Shown here: in pieces, positions 1 to 8,436 of the stretch
How the letters are laid out: every line of letters begins with the position of its first letter
Position numbering within the stretch: position 1 is the first letter of the stretch
Assembly: GCF_008123515.1 (NCBI RefSeq)
Contig: NZ_VSSR01000081.1
Coordinates: 22,996-86,995, forward strand
DNA length: 64,000 bases
Direction: 5' to 3'
Source of the DNA: Bradyrhizobium cytisi
GTDB lineage: Bacteria; Pseudomonadota; Alphaproteobacteria; Rhizobiales; Xanthobacteraceae
Translations under genes and position numbers: made by a program
The notes under the pieces: generated by a model
Seen by the model: the letters and a program-made list of their open reading frames with translations, nothing else
The model's database searches: none
What the model was told of the DNA's origin: nothing

Positions 1-159
1 GCCCTGCTGACCCGCCACCGCGGCCCGTTCGGCGGCGGCGAGGACGGCCCGCCCCACCGCTTCATGGAACGCGGCATGGACCGCATGATGGAGCGTGGCA
101 TGGACCACTTCCGCGGCGGCGACCGCGACGACGGCCCGGATCGGGAAGGGCGCCTTTGA
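1..159 (+). CDS. C-terminal end of an unidentified protein (5' truncated)
   Basis: Frame 1 is open from the window edge to a TGA at 157-159, giving the last 52 residues of a protein whose start lies outside. The visible tail is rich in Gly, Arg, Asp, His and Met, with the near-repeats MERGMDRMMERGMDHF and short GGG/DRDD runs. It is likely disordered and highly charged. A tail like this is compatible with a periplasmic ZraP/Spy-like metal-sensor protein, but that is a guess, because no domain is visible. A good terminator follows 35 bases downstream, which supports this being the true gene end. Confidence 0.6.
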   Translation, partial: ALLTRHRGPFGGGEDGPPHRFMERGMDRMMERGMDHFRGGDRDDGPDREGRL

Positions 160-193
160 GCGCACCGGGATTCCCCGGGTATTAACCTCTGAG

Positions 194-218
194 AAGCCGC
201 TGGAATCCGGCGGCTTTT
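194..218 (+). terminator. Rho-independent terminator
   Basis: A 7-bp stem AAGCCGC (194-200) and GCGGCTT (210-216) encloses a 9-base loop and runs into a short T tract. It lies 35 bases after the stop codon of the truncated upstream gene and before tRNA-Lys, as expected for a terminator separating the two. Confidence 0.7.
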
Positions 219-326
219 CGTATTTCCGGGGCTGTGGAAGAACCTTGGAAAACATGCGCCACATCGCTTGCCAGACCCGGATCGCTTTGCTAAACGACCG
301 GCCTCGCAAGGCATTGACCGCCTTTC

Positions 327-402
<76 letters not shown>

Positions 403-527
403 AGCATTCCAAAGACTTACGACGGGGTCGCGTAGAACGGTGAGAGAACGTTCGACCACGCGTTGAGGGTCAATCGGCCAAACGTTTGAGAATTACACCC
501 TCAGTGGTCGGTGTTGCGCTAGCCCGC

Positions 528-576
528 CGCGCGATTGCAGGCTTACGTGCTGCGTTGGCAGCAGCACTATCGCGCG
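528..576 (-). terminator. Long two-part hairpin downstream of the SDR gene
   Basis: An outer stem CGCGCGAT (528-535) with ATCGCGCG (569-576) encloses an inner stem GTGCTGC (547-553) with GCAGCAC (561-567). It lies 33 bases past the stop of the minus-strand SDR gene, so it may end or protect that transcript. There is no T tract in the minus direction, so intrinsic termination is unproven. Confidence 0.35.
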
Positions 577-609
577 GAGTAGCCCGAACAACGGCGCATA
601 CTCAAGGCA

Positions 610-1368
610 TCACACCCAGCCACCATCGACGATATAGTGCTGGGAGGTGCAGGCGGAGGCCTCGTCGGAGGCGAGGAACACGGTGAATTTCGCGACCTCG
701 TCCGGCACCAGCCTGCGCTTCAGGCACTGTCGCTGCTGAAGTTCGATCTCGCCCGCCGGCGTCATCCATTTCTCGAGCTGGCGCTCGGTCATGATCCAGC
801 CCGGCGCGATCGCGTTCACGCGGATATTGTAGGGACCGTAGTCGCGCGCCAGCGAGCGCGTCAGGCCGATCACGCCTGATTTGCTGGCGGTGTAGGCGGC
901 CATGCCACCTTGTCCGGCGATCCACGACACCGAGCCGAAATTGATGATGGCCCCGGCATTCGCAGCCTTCATGTCCGGCAGCACGGCTTGCGACGCAAAG
1001 AACTGGTGTTTCAGATTTACCGCGACGCGGTCGTCCCAATATTCCGGCGTCATCTCCTCGGTGTTGTGCCGTTCGTCATGGGCGGCGTTGTTGATCAGGA
1101 TATTGATCGCGCCATGCGTCTTGCGTGCCTTCTCCACGCCGGCGCGCAGTGCGGGGATGTCGGTCAGGTCGACGTGCTGGAAATGCGCAGCCAGTCCCTG
1201 ATCGGATAGCTCGCGCGCCAGGCGTTGACCCTCCTCGACCTTGATGTCGAAGAACACGACCTTGGATTTCTGCTCCGCGAAGCGCCGCACGATCGCAGCG
1301 CCAATCCCCGCCGCACCTCCGGTGACGAGCACAACCTTGCCGGCGAGGTCGGAATAGATGGCAGCCAT
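610..1368 (-). CDS. SDR-family NAD(P)-dependent oxidoreductase, putative sugar dehydrogenase
   Basis: A 252-residue classical short-chain dehydrogenase, the usual length for the family. The cofactor motif TGGAAGIG is at residues 16-23, the structural NNAA at 93-96, and the catalytic triad is Ser146 (NFGSVSW), Tyr159 and Lys163 (YTASK). It therefore should oxidise or reduce an alcohol/carbonyl group in the cytoplasm using NAD(P). The substrate cannot be read from sequence. Divergent position beside a sugar ABC importer suggests a sugar or sugar-acid dehydrogenase (inference). The start is ATG at 1368, because GAGAGG stands 5 bases upstream; a GTG two codons earlier would overlap that ribosome site. 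Confidence 0.9.
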   Translation of the reverse strand: MAAIYSDLAGKVVLVTGGAAGIGAAIVRRFAEQKSKVVFFDIKVEEGQRLARELSDQGLAAHFQHVDLTDIPALRAGVEKARKTHGAINILINNAAHDERHNTEEMTPEYWDDRVAVNLKHQFFASQAVLPDMKAANAGAIINFGSVSWIAGQGGMAAYTASKSGVIGLTRSLARDYGPYNIRVNAIAPGWIMTERQLEKWMTPAGEIELQQRQCLKRRLVPDEVAKFTVFLASDEASACTSQHYIVDGGWV

Positions 1369-1475
1369 GGGCACCTCTCAGCTTGTTTCGGGTGACGCGA
1401 CGGGCCGCCCCGATTCTTTTCCAGACCTTAGCCATTCCCCGCGTGAGGTGCATAGGTCAGAATTTTAGTTGCGTA

Positions 1476-1490
1476 CCTCAGAAACTGAGG
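1476..1490. promoter_or_regulatory. Inverted repeat upstream of the first sugar-transport operon
   Basis: CCTCAG-AAA-CTGAGG is a perfect 6-bp inverted repeat with a 3-base centre. It lies in the divergent region between the SDR gene and the binding-protein gene, 44 bases ahead of the latter. It could be an operator for the LacI-type regulator at 6350-7399, but its odd-numbered centre lacks the central CG typical of LacI sites, so the link is weak. Confidence 0.3.
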
Positions 1491-1533
1491 GCAGGATTGC
1501 AGCCAACGAATAAAAGCCGGTTGGGAGGATGTG

Positions 1534-2793
1534 ATGAGACTGCTCGGGAAGCTGGGACTCGCCGCGACTGCATGCTTGCTTGGCGCCAACGTCGCCGCAG
1601 CCGACACCACGGTGAAATGGCTCCACATCGAGGTTAATCCAGCCCAGGTGAAGATCTGGGAGGAGGTCGCACGCAGCTATGAGGCGTCGCATCCGGGCGT
1701 CAAGGTCGAGATGCAGTTCCTCGAGAACGAGGCCTATAAGGCCAAGCTGCCCACCATCCTGCAATCCAAGGACCGGCCGAACATCATCTACAGCTGGGCC
1801 GGTGGCGTCCTGAAGACACAGATCGAGGCCGGGGTCCTCGACGACATCACCGATCAGGTGAAGGGCTACAGCGACAGTCTCACGCCGGCAGCGCTCGCTG
1901 CATTCACCAGCAATGGCCGCGTCTATGGACTGCCCGTCGCGCTGTCGCAGGTCGGCTTCCTCTGCAACAAGGACCTGATGGCAAAGGCGAAGGTCGATCC
2001 CGCCGGGATCAAGACCTGGGACGATCTGCTTGCCGCCGTGAAGACGCTGAAGGCAGCCGGTGTCACGCCGATCGTGGTCGGTGGCGCCGACAAATGGCCG
2101 CTGCACTTCTACTGGACGCATCTTGCAGTGCGCGTCGGCGGCAAGGCGGCCTTCGATGCGGCGCTGCGCGGCGAGAACGGTGGCTTTGCCGGCGAAACCT
2201 TCCAGAAATCCGGCGAGCTGTTCAAGCAGCTCGTTGATCTCCAGCCGTTCCAGAACGGTTTTCTCGGCTTCAAGAACCCGCAGGCCGTCGGCTATTTCGG
2301 CGACGGCAAGGCCGCGATGACGCTCGCGATCTCGACCGTCTATAATTTGCAGCGCGCGCTTGCCGCCGACAAGGTCGGATTGAGCGAAGACAAGATCTGC
2401 TGGTTCGATTTTCCGGTCGTCGCGGGCGGCAAGGGCGCGCCGACCGATACGCTGGGCGGCATCACCGGCTGGCTGATCACCAAGGACTCCCCCAAGGAAG
2501 CGGTCGATTTCCTGAAGTACTTCGTCTCGAAGGACGTGCAGACGCGGCTTGCGGCGGGCAACTACATTATCCCCGTGGTCCAGGGCGCGGACGCCGGCCT
2601 CAACAACGCCTTCATGAAGCTGATCGCGGCCAATCTCGCGAAGTCGAACTACCACCAGAACTTCTATGACCAGAGCCTCGGCCCCTCGGTCGGTCGCGTC
2701 GTCAACGATGTCACAGCGGAGATCGCCGGTGGCAGCATGAGCCCGCAGGACGCAGCCAAAGCGATCGAAGCGGCGCGGAAGCAGGGCAACTGA
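1534..2793 (+). CDS. Sugar ABC transporter periplasmic binding protein (family 1)
   Basis: A 419-residue extracellular solute-binding protein of the MalE/UgpB-like family. The N terminus MRLLGKLGLAATACLLG...AAAD is a normal Sec signal peptide. The mature protein shows family features such as the hinge-proximal YGLPVALSQVGFLCNKDLM and TWDDLLAAVKTLK blocks and a C-terminal helical lobe. It should capture a carbohydrate in the periplasm and deliver it to the two permeases encoded directly downstream. ATG 1534 is preferred over GTG 1531, because GGAGG (1524-1528) is then 5 bases away. The ligand is unknown; the neighbouring oxidoreductases and ThuA-like protein point to a sugar or polyol (inference). 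Confidence 0.93.
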   Translation: MRLLGKLGLAATACLLGANVAAADTTVKWLHIEVNPAQVKIWEEVARSYEASHPGVKVEMQFLENEAYKAKLPTILQSKDRPNIIYSWAGGVLKTQIEAGVLDDITDQVKGYSDSLTPAALAAFTSNGRVYGLPVALSQVGFLCNKDLMAKAKVDPAGIKTWDDLLAAVKTLKAAGVTPIVVGGADKWPLHFYWTHLAVRVGGKAAFDAALRGENGGFAGETFQKSGELFKQLVDLQPFQNGFLGFKNPQAVGYFGDGKAAMTLAISTVYNLQRALAADKVGLSEDKICWFDFPVVAGGKGAPTDTLGGITGWLITKDSPKEAVDFLKYFVSKDVQTRLAAGNYIIPVVQGADAGLNNAFMKLIAANLAKSNYHQNFYDQSLGPSVGRVVNDVTAEIAGGSMSPQDAAKAIEAARKQGN

Positions 2794-2795
2794 CG

Positions 2796-3737
2796 ATGAC
2801 GCGGCGGATCGCGATCGTGTCGGCGGTGGGCGTTACCGGCGAGACGGTCCCGCAGGCCACGACACGCGGCCCGAGCTGGGACGGACGCTTCACCGTCCTG
2901 ATCCTGTTCCTGCCGCCGGCATTGCTGCTGTTCACGCTATTCGTGGTTCTGCCGATCGGCGAGGCGGCCTGGTATTCGGGCTTCAACTGGAATGGATTCG
3001 GCCGGCCGACCAACTGGATCGGCTTCGACAATTACCGCTTCGTGCTGGAGACACGCGCTTTCTGGCTCGCGCTGCGCAACAACGGACTGATCATCGCAGT
3101 CTCGCTCGCGGTCCAGCTGCCGCTGGCGCTCACGCTGGCCCTGATGCTCGCCGAACGCTTTCGTGGCGCGGTGGCGCTGCGCATGCTGTTCTTCATGCCC
3201 TACATCCTGGCCGAGATCGCGACCGGGTTGATCTTCTCTTTTGTTTACGACGGAGACTACGGACTGGTTGCCTCGATCTGGCGCACATTCGGCGCCGAGG
3301 CGCCGCATCTGCTGGCCTCGACCGACACCGCGATGCTGGCGGTGCTGATCGTGATCGTCTGGAAGTACTTTGGCTTCCACATGATGCTGTTCATCGCGGC
3401 GCTCCAGAGCCTCGACAAGAGCCTGATCGAGGCGGCGCGGATCGACGGCGCGACGCGCTCGCAAGCCCTGCGCCATGTGGTCATCCCCTTGCTCTATCCG
3501 ACGATCCGGCTCTCTGTGTTCTTCGCCGTCGTCGGCTCGCTGCAGCTGTTCGATCTCGTCATGCCGCTGACGCGCGGGGGGCCTGCGGATTCCTCCAACA
3601 CGATGGTGAGCTTCCTCTACAACAACGGCATCTCGCGCATGCGGGTCGGCTATGGCAGCGCCATCGGCGTCATCCTGTTCGTGATCTGCGTGACCTTTGC
3701 CTTCACCTACAAGCGATGGTTCATGCGCGATGAGTAG
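2796..3737 (+). CDS. Sugar ABC transporter permease, MalF-like
   Basis: A 313-residue inner-membrane permease with about six hydrophobic segments. The cytoplasmic EAA loop is EAARIDGATRSQALRHVVIP, which docks onto the transporter ATPase. The gene starts 2 bases after the binding-protein stop and ends overlapping the next permease by 8 bases (ATGAGTAG), so the three genes are co-translated. The first ~30 residues are hydrophilic and precede membrane segment 1 (LILFLPPALLLFTLFVVLPI). No ATP-binding subunit is encoded in this operon, so the transporter must borrow a shared MsmK/UgpC-type ATPase (inference). Confidence 0.92.
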   Translation: MTRRIAIVSAVGVTGETVPQATTRGPSWDGRFTVLILFLPPALLLFTLFVVLPIGEAAWYSGFNWNGFGRPTNWIGFDNYRFVLETRAFWLALRNNGLIIAVSLAVQLPLALTLALMLAERFRGAVALRMLFFMPYILAEIATGLIFSFVYDGDYGLVASIWRTFGAEAPHLLASTDTAMLAVLIVIVWKYFGFHMMLFIAALQSLDKSLIEAARIDGATRSQALRHVVIPLLYPTIRLSVFFAVVGSLQLFDLVMPLTRGGPADSSNTMVSFLYNNGISRMRVGYGSAIGVILFVICVTFAFTYKRWFMRDE

Positions 3738-4578
3738 TGCCGAGACCACCCGCGCGCCGTTCGATCCCGCCGTGCTGTTCAAGGCGGCGTTCCTCGCCGT
3801 CGTCGCCATCTTCGTGCTGGTGCCGCTGCTTGCGACCTTGCTCGGCGGCTTCAAATCGCTCGGCGAATTGCGCGTCAATCCATTCGGCTGGCCCACGCAC
3901 TGGGAATGGCAGAATTATGCCGACATCCTGTTCTCCGGCCGTTACTGGCAGCTCTTGCGCAACTCGCTGATCATCTCGACGCTCACGGTGACATTGACCC
4001 TGATCACAGCCTCGATGGCGGCGTTCACCTTCGCCCATGTCAAGTTCTACGGCTCGTCGATGCTGCTGAGCTACCTGACGCTCGGCCTGCTGTTTCCGGC
4101 GGCGACCGCCGTACTGCCGTTGTTCATCAAGGTGCGCGATCTCGGACTGCTCGATACTTACTTCGGCGTCGCGCTGCCGCAGGTGGCCTTCAGCCTTGCC
4201 ATGAGCGTGCTGCTGCTGCGGCGCTTCTTTAGGGATATTCCCCATGAGCTGCTCGAAGCAGCGCTGGTCGATGGCTGCAGCTATGTCAAATTCTTCCGCT
4301 ACGTGACGCTGCCGCTGTCGCGGCCGATCCTGGCGACCGTCGGCACCATCACCTTCGTCAACAGCTGGAACGCCTATCTGCTGCCGCTGGTGATGCTCAA
4401 CACCGATGCGCTCTATCCCTGGCCGCTCGGCATCATGGTTTACCAGGGCGAGTATTCGTCCGAGTGGCACCTGATCCTGGCCTTCATCACCCTCACCATC
4501 CTGCCGACGATCATTCTGTTCCTGCTGGCACAGAAGCACATCGTCGCCGGCCTCACTGCAGGCGCGGTCAAGGGATGA
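3730..4578 (+). CDS. Sugar ABC transporter permease, MalG-like
   Basis: A 282-residue partner permease with six hydrophobic segments and the EAA loop EAALVDGCSYVKFFRYVTLP. The start is the ATG at 3730, inside the stop region of the upstream permease (ATGAGTAG). An upstream in-frame start would lie deep in the previous gene and is not used. The protein is expected to form the channel heterodimer with the 2796-3737 product in the inner membrane for carbohydrate import. Confidence 0.93.
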   Translation: MSSAETTRAPFDPAVLFKAAFLAVVAIFVLVPLLATLLGGFKSLGELRVNPFGWPTHWEWQNYADILFSGRYWQLLRNSLIISTLTVTLTLITASMAAFTFAHVKFYGSSMLLSYLTLGLLFPAATAVLPLFIKVRDLGLLDTYFGVALPQVAFSLAMSVLLLRRFFRDIPHELLEAALVDGCSYVKFFRYVTLPLSRPILATVGTITFVNSWNAYLLPLVMLNTDALYPWPLGIMVYQGEYSSEWHLILAFITLTILPTIILFLLAQKHIVAGLTAGAVKG

Positions 4579-4600
4579 ACGGTACCTCACGGAGATCACA

Positions 4601-5698
4601 ATGAGAAAAGTCGGCGTCGGAATCATCGGCTGCGGCAATATCAGCACCGCCTATCTGAAAGCGGCCCAGCGCTTTCCGGTCATGGAGATCAAGGCGCTCG
4701 CCGACATGCGCAGCGACGCGGCCGAGCGTCAGGGTGCCGCCTTCGGGCTGCCGGCGATGCGGGTCGACCAGCTGCTCAAGCGCGACGACGTCGAGATCGT
4801 CATCAATCTCACCGTGCCGCTTGCCCACACCGACGTCAGTCTCGCGGTGCTGAATGCCGGCAAGCATGTCCATTCCGAGAAGCCGCTCGGCATCAACGTC
4901 GCGGAGGCCCGCAAGGTGATGGACCTCGCCGCGCAGAAGGGCCTTCGCGTCGGCTGCGCGCCCGACACGTTCCTCGGCGGTGGGCACCAGACCGCGCGCA
5001 AGCTGATCGACGACGGCGCTATCGGCACGCCGGTGGCGGGCAGCGCCTTCTTCGGCTGTCCCGGCCACGAGCGCTGGCATCCGGCGCCGGGATTTTATTA
5101 CTTGCGCGGCGGCGGACCGATGCTCGACATGGGGCCGTATTACATCACCGATCTCGTGCAGCTGCTTGGCCCGGTGGCGAGTGTGATGGGCTCGACCGCG
5201 CGCCCGAAATCCGAACGTCTGGTCACCAGCCAGCCGATGAACGGCACCTTGATCCCGGTCGAGGTTTCGACCCATGTCGCGGGCACGCTCGAATTCGAGA
5301 GCGGCGCGGTCGTCTCGATCGCGATGAGCTTCGATGTGCCGAAGCACCGGCACGCGCCGATCGAGATATTCGGCGACAAGGGCAGCATGGTGGTGCCGGA
5401 CCCGAACCGCTTCGGCGGCGAGGTGCAGGTCGCGAAGACCGGCGGCGAATGGGAGACGGTGCCGTTGACACACGGTCATGTCGAGGGCGAATTCCGTTCC
5501 ATCGGCGTCGCCGACATGGCCTCCGCGATCCTGAACAACCGGCCGCATCGTGCCAGCGGTGCGCTTGCCTTCCACGTGCTGGAGGTGATGGAGGCGTTCC
5601 AGACCTCCGCCGACGAAGGGCGGCGCATCAAGATCGAGAACCGCGTCGAGCGGCCGGCGATGCTGCCGGCCGGGCGTGAAACCGGACAGATCGACTGA
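4601..5698 (+). CDS. Gfo/Idh/MocA-family oxidoreductase
   Basis: A 365-residue enzyme with an N-terminal Rossmann fold (VGIIGCGNIS, residues 4-13) and the family catalytic HSEKPLGINVAEA block around residue 90, whose Lys is the usual general acid/base. The C-terminal alpha/beta substrate domain is complete. Such proteins oxidise or epimerise ring hydroxyls of sugars, inositols or sugar acids with NAD(P). The gene has GGAG 8-12 bases before the ATG and lies 22 bases after the permease, hence is in the same operon. With the adjacent ThuA-like gene it resembles the thuAB pair of rhizobial disaccharide loci (family knowledge), but the exact substrate is not readable. Confidence 0.92.
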   Translation: MRKVGVGIIGCGNISTAYLKAAQRFPVMEIKALADMRSDAAERQGAAFGLPAMRVDQLLKRDDVEIVINLTVPLAHTDVSLAVLNAGKHVHSEKPLGINVAEARKVMDLAAQKGLRVGCAPDTFLGGGHQTARKLIDDGAIGTPVAGSAFFGCPGHERWHPAPGFYYLRGGGPMLDMGPYYITDLVQLLGPVASVMGSTARPKSERLVTSQPMNGTLIPVEVSTHVAGTLEFESGAVVSIAMSFDVPKHRHAPIEIFGDKGSMVVPDPNRFGGEVQVAKTGGEWETVPLTHGHVEGEFRSIGVADMASAILNNRPHRASGALAFHVLEVMEAFQTSADEGRRIKIENRVERPAMLPAGRETGQID

Positions 5699-5708
5699 GG
5701 GAATGACC

Positions 5709-6353
5709 ATGCGCAAGGCATTGATTGTATGGGGCGGCTGGCCGGGACACGATCCCGATCTCTGTGCCTCGATGATCCGCGGCTGGCTGAAGGCGGAAGG
5801 CTTCGAGGTCCGGATTGAAACGACGACGGAGGCATTCGGCGATCCTGCGATCCATGATCTCTCGTTGATCATCCCGATCTACACCATGTCGAAGATCGAG
5901 AAGGCGGACGCGCTCAATCTCTGCGCGGCGGTGCGTGGCGGCGTCGGGCTCGCCGGCCATCATGGCGGCATGTGCGATGCGTTCCGCGAGTCCGTCGACT
6001 ATCAGTTCTTGTGCGGCGGGCAATGGGTCGCGCATCCCGGCAATATCATCGACTACAAGGTCGACGTGACGAAGCCTGATGATCCCGTCATGAAGGGCCT
6101 GAAGAGCTTCGAGCATCGTTCCGAGCAGTACTACATGCATGTCGACCCCGCCATCGAGGTATTGGCAACGACGACCTTTACCGGCGAGCACGCATCCTGG
6201 ATCGACGGCGTGGTGATGCCGGTGGTCTGGAAGAAGCGATACGGCGCGGGCAGGGTGTTCTATTCCTCGCTCGGCCACCGCGCCTACGAGCTCGACGTAC
6301 CGGAGATCCGGACGTTGATGACCCGCGGCATGCTGTGGGCGGCGCGCGAATGA
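5709..6353 (+). CDS. ThuA-domain protein
   Basis: A 214-residue cytoplasmic protein of the ThuA (trehalose utilisation) glutamine-amidotransferase-like fold. It begins MRKALIVWGGWPGHDPD and contains the GLAGHHGGMCDAF and YMHVDPAIEVL blocks. It lacks a signal peptide. ThuA-like proteins act with Gfo/Idh partners in rhizobial trehalose/maltitol breakdown, apparently on keto-sugar intermediates (family knowledge). ATG 5709 is preferred, since GAGGG (5697-5701) is 7 bases upstream; ATG 5703 would abut it. It ends in an ATGA overlap with the following LacI-type regulator. Confidence 0.85.
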   Translation: MRKALIVWGGWPGHDPDLCASMIRGWLKAEGFEVRIETTTEAFGDPAIHDLSLIIPIYTMSKIEKADALNLCAAVRGGVGLAGHHGGMCDAFRESVDYQFLCGGQWVAHPGNIIDYKVDVTKPDDPVMKGLKSFEHRSEQYYMHVDPAIEVLATTTFTGEHASWIDGVVMPVVWKKRYGAGRVFYSSLGHRAYELDVPEIRTLMTRGMLWAARE

Positions 6354-7399
6354 CAGCTGGCGCGACGCAGCCGGCGGTTCGCGCCACGCTGGAGGACGTC
6401 GCACGTGCGGCGGGTGTTTCGCTTGCCACCGTCGATCGCGTTGTCAACCGGCGCGAGGGCGTGCGCGCCAAGACCGTCGCGCGTGTCGAGGCCGCCGTCG
6501 CCAAGCTCGGCTACCGCGCGGACGTGGCGGCCGCACGGCTCGCACGCGGGCAGAGTTTTCGCTTCGCCTTCGTGCTGCCATCCGGCAGCAACAGCTTCAT
6601 GACCAACCTGACTGAGCAGGTCCAGCGCACCGCGGACTGGCTCGCCGGCCAGCGCGGCTTCATCGATATCCTTCATGTCGACGTGTTCGATCCGGATGTG
6701 CTGGCCGGCGCGCTGGAAAACCTGTCGCCGGCCTATCAGGGCGTCGCCGTCATAGCGCTCGACCATCCCAGGGTGCGTGCCGCGATCGACGAGCTCACCG
6801 CGCGCGAGGTCGCCGTGGTGACCCTTGTGTCGGACGCGCCGAGCTCGCGCCGCCTGCATTATGTCGGTATCGACAACCCGGCCGCCGGGCGGACTGCCTC
6901 GACGCTGATGGGGCGTTTCCTGGCCGGGCGCGAGGGGACGGTCGCAGTGATCGCGGGATCGTTGTCGCTGCGCGATCACACCGAGCGGCAGTTCGGCTTC
7001 CACCAGATCCTGTCCAGCGAATATCCGAACCTGCGCGCGCTACCGGTCATCGAGGGCCGCGACGACAGCGAGCGAACGCGCCAGCTCACCGCGGCGTTGC
7101 TCGCGCGTCATGCCGATCTCCGCGGCATCTATTGCTGCGGTGCCGGAAACCGTGGCATCGCCGATGCGCTCGAGGCCTCCGGCCGCGCGCGCGAGGTGGT
7201 CTGGATCACCCATGAACTGACGCAGTACACGCGGCGTTTCCTGGTCCGCGGCACCCTCGATGCCATCATCAACCAGGACCCGGGCCATGAGGCACGGTCT
7301 GCGGCGCGCGTCCTGCTCGCGCATTGTTCCGGCGAGCCGATCAGCCCCGATCAGGAGCGCATCCGCATCGACATTTTTCTGCGGGACAATCTGCCGTAA
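6350..7399 (+). CDS. LacI-family transcriptional regulator (first sugar locus)
   Basis: A 349-residue repressor with an N-terminal LacI helix-turn-helix (TLEDVARAAGVSLATVDRVV, about residues 11-30), a hinge helix ending near AAARLARGQ, and a periplasmic-binding-protein-like effector domain. The last third shows the typical DNPAAGRTAS and GNRGIADALE blocks. The start codon overlaps the ThuA stop (ATGA), so the regulator is the last gene of the operon it presumably controls. A GTG 15 bases earlier lacks a ribosome site. The effector is probably the imported sugar or its product (inference). Confidence 0.93.
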   Translation: MTAGATQPAVRATLEDVARAAGVSLATVDRVVNRREGVRAKTVARVEAAVAKLGYRADVAAARLARGQSFRFAFVLPSGSNSFMTNLTEQVQRTADWLAGQRGFIDILHVDVFDPDVLAGALENLSPAYQGVAVIALDHPRVRAAIDELTAREVAVVTLVSDAPSSRRLHYVGIDNPAAGRTASTLMGRFLAGREGTVAVIAGSLSLRDHTERQFGFHQILSSEYPNLRALPVIEGRDDSERTRQLTAALLARHADLRGIYCCGAGNRGIADALEASGRAREVVWITHELTQYTRRFLVRGTLDAIINQDPGHEARSAARVLLAHCSGEPISPDQERIRIDIFLRDNLP

Positions 7400-7436
7400 C
7401 GTCGGGCATTGTCGCGGCAACTCCTGGTCTTGCGCC

Positions 7437-8426
7437 TCAACTCCACCGTATGGGTTTGCCGCCTTGCTTCGCACTTTCCTCGGCGAGGATCGCGATGCGC
7501 GTGGCGCGCAGGGCATCCTTCGCCGAAATCTGCAGGGCTTCGCCGCGCGCGAGGTGATCGAAGGCGAAGGCGGCAGGCGGGGCGCCCGGGGGAAGGTCGA
7601 CGTCGCGTCGAGGGCGTGTCGCCGTTTCAACGAGGAGCCTGTTTTCCGCGAAGAGAACGTCCGCGCGCCCGCGTGTCCCTGAGATCCGCATGGCATAATC
7701 GCCATGGCGGGGAGAAGCTTCCGGCTGAATCCAGTCCACTTCGATCGAAAATTGCGGGCCGTTGTCGCATGCGAGGATGGCGCGTCCCAAAGCGGGAAAG
7801 CTCGTCGTGCCGGCCGCCGGGGTGGGCGAGACCCAGCCGCTGATCGTGCCGCTGGTGTGCCCTGTCAGCCAAAGTGCAAGATCGATGTCGTGGACCGTCA
7901 GGTCGGCGAGGATGCCGCCATAGGTCGATGGCTCGAACATCCATGCCGGACGACGGCTTGGCGCGAGCTTGTGCGGCCCGGTCGAGTTGATCGATACGAT
8001 GTCTCCTAACTCGCCACCTTCAAGGACCGAGCGGAGCGCGAGTGTGACCGGATAAAAGCGCTTCTCGAGCAGAAGCGTCAGCAGGTTGCGCCCGGCAAGG
8101 GCGTTCTCAATCAGGGCGAGCTGGGGAAGCGTCACCGCCATCGGCTTGTCGACGATCGCAAAAATATTCCGGCGCAGCAGTTCAGCGACGATCGGCGCTC
8201 GAAGACCGAACTCAGTGAAAACAGCCACGGCCTGGACCTTGTGCGCCTCCAGCAATGCGATCGGGTCAGCATAGCCGGGAGACTGCGTGCGTCGCTCGAG
8301 CTCGGTGAGGCGGGCGGCATCGTGATCGGCGACCGCAGCGATCCTGACGTCGGTCCTGACAGCGATCTCCGAGAGCACGTATTCGACATGCGGATGAGCC
8401 GCACCAATGATGGCAATGTCGAGCAT
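7437..8426 (-). CDS. Gfo/Idh/MocA-family oxidoreductase (amino-sugar locus, copy 2)
   Basis: A 329-residue dehydrogenase-like protein starting MLDIAIIGAAHPHVEY, with a Rossmann nucleotide site and the catalytic block AIVDKPMAVT, in which Asp replaces the more usual Glu before Lys-Pro. The open frame extends far upstream, but that part is antisense-like sequence over the neighbouring gene, so I place the start at ATG 8426, 10 bases after the upstream stop. It is the last gene of the minus-strand cluster with a second Gfo/Idh gene, nagA-like and nagB-like genes. The role is probably oxidation of a sugar intermediate; substrate unknown. Confidence 0.85.
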   Translation of the reverse strand: MLDIAIIGAAHPHVEYVLSEIAVRTDVRIAAVADHDAARLTELERRTQSPGYADPIALLEAHKVQAVAVFTEFGLRAPIVAELLRRNIFAIVDKPMAVTLPQLALIENALAGRNLLTLLLEKRFYPVTLALRSVLEGGELGDIVSINSTGPHKLAPSRRPAWMFEPSTYGGILADLTVHDIDLALWLTGHTSGTISGWVSPTPAAGTTSFPALGRAILACDNGPQFSIEVDWIQPEASPRHGDYAMRISGTRGRADVLFAENRLLVETATRPRRDVDLPPGAPPAAFAFDHLARGEALQISAKDALRATRIAILAEESAKQGGKPIRWS

Positions 8427-8436
8427 GGAAGAGGCA